From Rhynchospora pubera (lineage: Eukaryota; Streptophyta; Magnoliopsida; Poales; Cyperaceae), in the NCBI GenBank assembly GCA_028095005.1, contig CM051462.1, positions 84,145,846 to 84,209,845 of the forward strand: a DNA stretch of 64,000 bases, given 5' to 3'. Positions 57,530 to 64,000 of the stretch are shown here, one piece after another; the stretch's first letter is position 1, and each line of letters opens with the position of its first letter. The translations under genes were made by a program, and so were the position numbers. Under the pieces are notes generated by a model that had not been told where the DNA came from, searched no databases, and worked only from the letters and a program-made list of their open reading frames with translations.

Positions 57530-58560
57530 TATTAGTTCCAGCCAAGTTTCATAAGTAATCTTTATTTCTTTCACAACTAAAAAAAAACAATTAAATGTTG
57601 TATCCAACTCTATATATAATCTAGATCATTGATTTTTAAGTTTGATTTAGTCACTATTATAGATGATAATCTCGAAAAAAATTAATCATTGATTTTTTAT
57701 ATGAAATATTACATAGAAGGCCAATGAAACTTTAAAAAAAAATTATGAACGTTTATTTCTTCTAAATTGACAAAAATTATAATAATGTTGACTTGTTTGT
57801 CCATTAAGAGGCACGTTTGCTAATTTTAAAGATGGATGGATTAGTAGGCCAGATTCAACGGTTTCTACGTGTTAAAAAGGCTGCCCTACCCTGCTCACGA
57901 CCGAAGCATAAAACTTTTGAAAAAAAAAGTGAACAGAAAAATTGAATAATGCGAAGTGTCAGAAAGTTGGATTTCCTAAGTAAAAAAATATATATATTCT
58001 TCCATGCATGTTGCCTATGGGATCAGCTAGAGCTTTGACTTTAATTTTATATAATCGATGACTTTTACCAGTGCTCTACTGGTCAGGGTCCGAAATCCGA
58101 TATTTTCTGAAATTTTTCGGTACAGGAGACAGCTGTTTCAGTCACTGTTCCACTTTCCGGTATTACCGGATTTTTTAATATCCGGTACGTTATTGAGAAC
58201 ATTCCTTTTTATACCGTTATCTATCGTCTATGGGGGTGATCCGATCAGAGTCTATATATCCAATCAATTATATCTATTTTTAATTTTTTATTACTTATAT
58301 ATTCTAAAACGGTGAAAACGAAATATGAACCGTAATTAACCTGTATATATCCAATCAAGTTTAAAAGCATATAAACAATTCAAATCAAATATATATATAT
58401 TTTTTGTGATTGAACTACATTTTCTTCTATGTATTATAAATTAGTTCTCACTCTAAAACAGAGTTCTTTTTATTATTCAACTATAATTTTCTTTTATTTA
58501 TTATAAATTAGTTCTTACTCTAAAACAGAGTTTTTGGGATAGCCGATATTGGGACTGCAT
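57530..58560 (+). repeat. Upstream duplicated unit of the secreted-peptide locus
   Basis: 57530-57990 is matched by 63225-63860. Shared landmarks include CAAGTTTCATAA, TATAATCTAGATCATTGATT, GTTGACTTGTTTGTCCATTA and CAGATTCAACGG. 58320-58560 resembles 61870-61990 (TTTAAAAGCATA, then CTCACTCTAAAAC). A tandem duplication of about 68 bp also lies here: ATTATAAATTAGTTCTCACTCTAAAACAGAGT occurs at about 58433 and, with TTCTTACTC, again at about 58501. Confidence 0.55.
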
Positions 58561-58613
58561 TTCTCTAATATGTACTCTCTTACCTTTGCAGTTCCAAGTC
58601 GTTAGCAAATTCC

Positions 58614-58619
58614 CACGTG
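58614..58619 (+). promoter_or_regulatory. G-box CACGTG upstream of the secreted-peptide gene
   Basis: A perfect CACGTG lies 18 bp before the TATA box. Such elements often mediate light, ABA or jasmonate responses; here it is only suggestive. Confidence 0.35.
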
Positions 58620-58636
58620 CCATTTCTGAGGCTGTC

Positions 58637-58642
58637 TATAAA
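58637..58642 (+). promoter_or_regulatory. TATA box of the secreted-peptide gene
   Basis: TATAAA lies 86 bp upstream of the ATG at 58723. Confidence 0.55.
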
Positions 58643-58722
58643 CAGCGCAGATATACAAATTAACATCACATCGAGCAATTATATATAACTTTCATTAGCT
58701 TGAAAACCAGAGAGAGTAGATT

Positions 58723-59401
58723 ATGGCATTGAACAAGGTCTCCGGTTTCATTCTCGTCATTCTGCTCCTTGCACTGGCAGCCGAGTGTTCCGTTCAGTCT
58801 GTCGCTGAAGAGACAAATGCTCTGTCTGATCAGCAGGTTAGTGAAAAACTTGAAAATGAAACTTGAATTATATGCTCTCGAGCATTAGAAATGATTATGG
58901 CATTCAATGAATATCAGGAGTTCAAAAACAATATTTAATTGTTCTAATCGTAATTTAAGTGCAATTTTAGAAACTTTTAATCTTGTTTGGATCACCAGTC
59001 GAGTCAGATGATCATAAGGGGTTGAATTCGAATTGGGTGGGGTGGAATTTTTTGTGGTATAGACGTATAGTTCATGTAAGACACAATTTACAGGCGGTGT
59101 ATTGGTCTATTGGAAACTTAACTGATACATCTATGGAGATATCAGAATAAATATTTGTCTTACTTTTCCTTTTTGTTTTCCTTCATTGTTTTTCCAGTAC
59201 TTATTATGGTATGATTTGAACCTGAAAACCTGGTTAATCAGTATTAAGTATGTGAATTTGATTCATTGGTATCAGGAGAAAGCAGCATTAGCATCGAAAT
59301 CCAAGTCCTGGCGACTTCTGCCATCATGTCCTCCAGATTGCTTTCCATTTAGAGGTGCATGTTTATGCAGCGTTAAGGGGCAAGCCATAGTTGATGGTTG
59401 A
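58723..59401 (+). CDS. Small secreted cysteine-containing peptide, 2 exons
   Basis: Exon 1 is 58723-58836 and exon 2 is 59276-59401, joined in phase 0 (CAG|GT ... CAG|GAG), giving 79 residues. Residues 1-21 form a clear signal peptide (FILVILLLALAAE). A variable acidic to neutral stretch follows. The C-terminal region SCPPDCFPFRGACLCS has four cysteines spaced C-x3-C-x6-C-x-C (56, 60, 67 and 69). The architecture (two exons, with the intron after the signal-peptide region and the cysteines in exon 2) is typical of small secreted plant peptides. I do not recognise the family. The cysteine spacing could form two disulfides. The TATA box and G-box are properly placed, supporting a real transcription unit. 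Flanking DNA is duplicated downstream, so paralogues may exist outside the window. Function is unknown. Confidence 0.75.
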
Positions 59402-61243
59402 ATTCTCCTCCATAAATACATATAAAAATGGGCAGCGAAAGCACTTGAGAAGTCATGCCTGATATCTTCTGTACTTCTATTTTATATTTGTCCTTGTTGT
59501 AAGCTTCCAATGTTTAATTTTCACAACCGAACGTTTTTTTCAATGAGTTCAGATCATTGGATGCAATACAGATTGGATTGTGGCGGAGTCGACGGTTTTT
59601 TTTTTAAGAACTTTTAGTTTTTGCTCTGTTCATCGTTGTAATCTCTGCTTTTTTTTTTCTTTTTCTTTTTAGTACTAAAACTAAATATATAGCCTCTCTA
59701 TCTAGCATATCCAAAAATAAAAACAAACAAAAAACAAAACAAAACAAAAGTTTAATTTTCACTCCATTCCCGCTTGTTTTTTATTCTGTAGCCAACTTGT
59801 GTATAGTCATTGCCGTTTTATTTTCAATCATTTGTGTAGAATTTATTCTACATGCCCTTTCAACTTTCTAGTACTGGCATACCGTTGCTCTTGTACTAGA
59901 TCCTGCTTTGAGTTTGTTTGTAATTAAATATAATTTTAATTACCAATGTTCAGTTTGGCATTTTATATATTATTTATTTTCTTAATATTTTTCCGCCTTT
60001 TGCACTGTCTCTCTCAATACCTCGGTACAAAATATTCGATGAAAAGAACCCGTCATACCCGGAATTAAGATAGCTAGCACTCTATCATCGGTCGGGACTG
60101 TTAGATTTACTCTTGAAGGTTAAAATTTTTCGGATCTATCAATATGGTATTATGTACGTGGCTCCCATTAACTATCGAGATTAGATCTAATGGTTCAGAT
60201 CAAAATTGACTCTGCCAATCTTTTAAGGTTTAAAAGATTGGCAGAGGATGTGATTCCTCATCAGTTTATCATTTGCATTAAAAAAATAAAAAAATAATAA
60301 CAAAAAGTATATAACAAGAGTAAGCTAAAAACAATAAGTAATTTAACAAACCGTTCCCCCAAAAACTAATTTATAACTAAATATGTAAAAGTTACTTCGC
60401 AAAATAATCCAACATTTTATTTAATTTGGACTCCTTTTCTGAAATGAAAGTTTCAAACCATCGATCTGAACTATTCGATTTAAAATTTATACACTATGTA
60501 AACAGAAAGGTTCAAACATGCTAGTCGGGTAAATTATTAACCTTTCTGTTTATATATATACACCTCAGAAAAAAAATTTAATATTGTATCTATATGAACT
60601 CATTTAGATTCGATTGTGATAACCATGGTCATATGGAAGTAAGTTAGGTTTAAATAAAATATTGTTTCTACGCTTCGTACTAGGCAATTGGCCAATTAAA
60701 ATTAAAACAGAGCTGGTTATGCCATGTAATATGGTAGTAAAAATAATGTTAGGTTTTAACAAAAACATTTGTTTCCACGCTTGATGTAGTTGGCCAATTG
60801 GGATCAGCTGGGAGCATTGACTAGCAAATCGAAATTAAATAGAAAAAAACTTTAACAAGCGTGCTTTGATGCAGATTTTTTTGGGGAGTTTTTTTTAAAT
60901 AAAAATCATAAAGAGTTAAATATCTAATATGACGATAAAATATTTTTAAATTTAATAGGAAATGGATTCAGAATTTCAGTTGATCAAAAGCCAGAACAAA
61001 ATTTAAAAACCTATTGGTGCGGTCGTGGGCACATTAATAGATAGCAGTAGTGACGCGCTGCTAATCAGCGTTATTTCATAATTTGTATTAAAATAAAAAG
61101 TAGTTTATGAATTGAATTAAATTTGTTAACTTTTTATGGTTTTTATAAAAAATAACTCTTCTTTATTATTTTTTCCCCCTTTTGTCCCGCGCACAGATCA
61201 ATATTGATGCCTTTCTCGGGGTGATCTGTCGTCCATACATATA
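59402..61243. other. Gene-free DNA after the secreted-peptide gene
   Basis: The 3' untranslated region is probably in the first 300 bp. A local duplication at 60640-60790 repeats TTAGGTTT..., GTTTC(T/C)ACGCTT and GGCCAATT. 60160-60250 carries a piece of the same kind of sequence as the MITE at 40447. Confidence 0.4.
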
Positions 61244-61515
61244 CCTGTCAACGATATACCGTTTCGACGTGTTCCGTTCCGTTCCATCGAAACGGAACAG
61301 CTAACGAAACAGAAATTTATTTCGTTTAAAAAACGGAACAGTTAAACGGAATGAATTTACTGATACGTTCCAGTGTAATACAGTTTAAATTTCGACGTTC
61401 CGTTACGTTCCGTCGAAACGGAAAGACTAACGGAAATTTCGGCATGTACCGTCACAGAAACGGAACGGCAAACGAAACTGTCTGTTCCGTCTCCGTTTCA
61501 CACGTTTGACAGGCC
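61244..61515. mobile_element. hAT-like MITE rich in CCGTTCCGTT motifs, about 270 bp
   Basis: The left end CTGTCAACGATATACCG pairs loosely with the complement of the right end, CCTGTCAAACGTGTGAAACG. Both arms and the middle carry repeated CGTTCCGTT/AACGGAAC motifs in both orientations, as in subterminal regions of Ac-like elements. Target duplication is not clear. Confidence 0.5.
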
Positions 61516-61696
61516 TATCCACACAGGGAGATATATCATCAACTTACTACGTGCATCGCGTGCGAATGCAGGTTTTAAGAGATGACTTTTTTTTTTCTCT
61601 CTCTCTTTTTAAAACATGAGCTTCCTCTTCCAAATGGGAAATACTTGTTTGTTAAAACGAGAAGAAAGAAATATGACACTTACGTAAACTACCTAT

Positions 61697-61853
61697 GGGT
61701 GCGTTTGGATAGGTGTGGGAAGAAGGGAAGAAGGGAAGAAGTGGGAAGAAATATTAGGAAGTGTGTAATTTTGTGAAGAATTTGGATTGTTTATAATTTT
61801 TTTTCTTCCCATCTTCCTTCTTCCTCTTCTTCTTCTCTCATCCAAACGCACCC
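61697..61853. mobile_element. Tourist-like MITE, 157 bp
   Basis: The left end GGGTGCGTTTGGATAGGTGT is mirrored by CATCCAAACGCACCC. TAT lies on both sides (61694-61696 and 61854-61856). Same family as the elements at 51506, 52488 and 63591. Confidence 0.75.
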
Positions 61854-61859
61854 TATATA

Positions 61860-62400
61860 CGGCTATACGGAATCACGTTTAAAAGCATAAAAAGTAAATT
61901 AAATTAAATATTTTTTTTTATGATTTGACTATTTATTTCTTTTATGTATATATAAATTAATCTCACTCTAAAACTGACTTCAATGGTTAGCCGGTTGGCC
62001 TATACTCCCGTTATTGGAACCATGCATTAATTGTTTTTAATTAAATATCCTACCAGCACCTCCACTGACCATTGGCTGCAATTAAATAATTTTCTGAAAT
62101 TTTCCAGTATTATGTCTTTTTTTTTAATCGATATTGCCGTTTCGGCCTCTATACCAGTTTTCGATAATACCGGGATCGATGATTTGGTATCCGATAGAGT
62201 ACTAAAATCTGCATTAATTTTTTTTTAATATATATCATTTTACTTTTCCCAATTAATTATTTTATAATATTCCTTTCTTTCTGAATCTTGTATTTTATTT
62301 AATTTTAACTTCTCGAGTCTTTCGCTTTTGTCCATGTGCCCATTTTTGGGGCTCTATATAAATGGACCAAAATCCTAAGCAGCGATTTAAAAATGCTACA
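61860..62400 (+). repeat. Decayed duplicate of the secreted-peptide promoter region
   Basis: TTTAAAAGCATA, CTCACTCTAAAAC and a promoter-like CCATTTTTGGGGCTCTATAT recall 58350-58645 (CCATTTCTGAGGCTGTCTAT). The TATA-containing segment (about 62340-62365) is kept, but no signal-peptide or cysteine-rich frame follows. It is inferred to be a copy that lost its gene. Confidence 0.45.
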
Positions 62401-62680
62401 AATTACTGCCGCGATTTCAGTCCGTTTGGCGTTTGATCTGAACTCGACGAATAAATTTTATCGAACCTATCTAAATGGTATTGTTCACAGGACATCCATC
62501 ATAAATCGGACGGTTGGGATGAAAATGCGGCAACGTGTCATGCGACTGAGAATGTGAATTCTTATATAAACAATGCATTTTAGTTGTAATAGCTGAAGAC
62601 TTGTATTAGTTTAATTTCTCTCTTGAGAGGCGAAACCCTAGCTAAGTATTGCGGCTTTGATGGGTGGGGCGAAACCCTAA

Positions 62681-62920
62681 GGCTGTGCTCCAGAACGCGA
62701 GGCGAGAAACTGATTTCTGACCCTGACCGAGCGAGTTTACTCTCTCCACAACGAAGGATGAGACGGGATGAAAAGGGATGAGACAAAGTGAGATAAGAGA
62801 TAGATTTACGAAGAGTTTACTCGCGGTTGCTACTTTCCGATTTGGGGGTGAGTCTCACCGGACACCCCTAATCTCCTCTCGCCTAGTCACCCCTTTGCTT
62901 TCACGTTCTGGAGCACAGCC
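62681..62920. mobile_element. Tourist-like MITE, 240 bp
   Basis: The left end GGCTGTGCTCCAGAACG is a perfect inverted match to the right end CGTTCTGGAGCACAGCC. TAA lies on both sides (62678-62680 and 62921-62923), the preferred PIF/Harbinger target. The frames over this element are not genes. Confidence 0.8.
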
Positions 62921-62923
62921 TAA

Positions 62924-63590
62924 ATCACAAAGAGAGGAGGAAAGGCAAAGTTTCCGTCGCATCTTATTGGTCGCTAGAGTGGAGACGAGAAAGACGAGAT
63001 CTAAGAGAGGGGAGGAGCGATTGTGAGTGAGAAAGCTTGGTTTTATTTTTGTTCTAGATCGATAAAAAGAGATGGAGAGAGCGAAATAGGATGAGTGCTC
63101 AGGACATCATATGCAGCGACATCAACAATATGATTTTTAAAGTGGATCCAATTATTCATATTACAGTACACAAAGAGGTCAATACACTATATAGTGCATA
63201 TTAAATTTTCTCTACCAAAATTTATATTAGTTACGAGCAAGTTTCATAACTAATCCTTATTTCTGTCCGTACTTCTTATGAAATAATATTTTTATTATAT
63301 TGTATCCAATTCTATATGTATAATCTAGATCATTGATTGTTAAGTTTGATTTACTTAGTACTCTAGATAATTATTTTTAAATTTAGAATTATTTAACAAT
63401 TTATTTTTCATCTAAAATATTAAATTGATGGCTAATTTAGCTAAAAAAAATATTTGTAATGTATATTTATTTCTTCTAAAATGACGCAAATTATAATATA
63501 GTTGACTTGTTTGTCCATTAAGAGACACGTTTCCTAATTTTTAAAGAAGGATGGATAAGTAGGTCAGATTCAACGGCTTCTACGCTTTAA
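62924..63590. repeat. Second copy of the secreted-peptide upstream unit (start)
   Basis: From about 63225 the sequence follows 57530 onwards, as described there, up to and beyond the MITE at 63591. 63165-63220 also recalls the right arm of hairpin H5 (CTATATAGTGCATATTAAA). Confidence 0.5.
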
Positions 63591-63745
63591 GGGTGCGTTT
63601 GGATCGTTGGAAGAAAGAAGAAGAAGAAAGAAGAAGAAAAAAAAATTATAAACAATCCAAACTCTTCACAAAATTACACACTTCCCAATATTTCTTCTCA
63701 CTTCTTCCTTTCTTCATTTCTTTCCACACCTATCCAAACGCATCC
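63591..63745. mobile_element. Tourist-like MITE, 155 bp, with a natural empty site
   Basis: The left end GGGTGCGTTTGGATCGTTGG pairs with the right end TATCCAAACGCATCC. TAA lies on both sides. The paralogous unit at about 57860-57880 has the uninterrupted site CTACGTGTTAAAAAGGC, where this copy reads CTACGCTTTAA-element-TAAAAAAAA. That confirms both the boundaries and the 3-bp duplication. Confidence 0.82.
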
Positions 63746-64000
63746 TAAAAAAAAAAGCCATGCGCATGTACCGAAGCACAAAAATAAATTAAAACAAAAT
63801 GTTGAAAGAAAAAAATGAACAATGCGAAATGTCAGCAAGTTGATTTTGCTACAGGAAATCTATCGACTAACAAATTGATATTGGTCGTTAAGAAAAAAAT
63901 TGGAATCTTCATTTTTTGTTTTCCCGGAAAACTAAACCCGTTAAATGTTAACGCATACCTAAACCTGAGCTGGCATTTGATATGTCTTGTCAGAAAGAAA
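63746..64000. other. Window end, continuation of the duplicated unit
   Basis: 63770-63860 follows 57900-57975 (GACCGAAGCATAAAA / TACCGAAGCACAAAA, then AATGCGAAGTGTCAG / AATGCGAAATGTCAG). The corresponding gene, if present, would lie beyond the window. Confidence 0.45.

Noticed and set aside
1..64000. CRISPR array, bacterial operon or phage-like system
   Set aside because: No regularly spaced identical repeats with unique spacers and no prokaryotic gene organisation. Split genes and plant families show this is nuclear plant DNA.

Overview
The window is nuclear DNA of a flowering plant. It is AT-rich, its genes have GT-AG introns, and most of it is intergenic sequence packed with short DNA transposons. 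It encodes plant-specific families: CEP peptide hormones, a CXE carboxylesterase, a patatin-like lipase and an RBP47-type RNA-binding protein. The first exon of the RBP47-like gene is GC-rich, which fits a monocot, but that is only a weak inference. No species is assigned.

Layout. 0-6 kb: MITEs, a copia-type solo LTR (2608-4298) nested in Ac-like repeat, and no gene. 6.07-9.11 kb: a degenerate hAT element whose minus-strand transposase is broken by an internal deletion. It sits directly in front of an intact intronless CXE carboxylesterase (9231-10145). 10-17.6 kb: repeats and unannotated DNA. 17.79-20.50 kb: a seven-exon patatin-like phospholipase, followed by a decayed tandem copy (about 22.5-23.3 kb) that has lost the catalytic serine segment. 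25.3, 28.6 and 41.4 kb: three small intact genes for CEP precursors, each with a signal peptide, one 15-residue CEP domain and a TATA box about 90-110 bp upstream. 29.5-36.8 kb, between the second and third CEP genes: a dense block of long hairpin elements with TA/GA-rich ends and a 2.7 kb element with long terminal inverted repeats. 46.5-50.7 kb: a complete seven-exon RBP47/RBP45-like gene with three RRMs. 52.8-53.1 kb: a single-exon ubiquitin-fold protein on the minus strand. 58.7-59.4 kb: a two-exon secreted cysteine-containing peptide gene, with flanking DNA that recurs at about 61.9-62.4 and 63.2-63.9 kb.

How the genes relate. There are no operons. The clearest functional grouping is the CEP cluster, a local family of peptide-hormone genes that arose by tandem duplication. 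CEPs are root-to-shoot and lateral-root signals linked to nitrogen status in model plants. The patatin-like gene and the secreted peptide locus also show local duplication followed by decay. The most noteworthy non-coding signal is a set of six roughly 370-430 bp hairpins. Their outer arms differ, but they share a similar inner core and several end in TA/GA microsatellite.

All exon boundaries were read by eye from splice consensus, frame continuity and family motifs. Nothing was checked by alignment or expression data.
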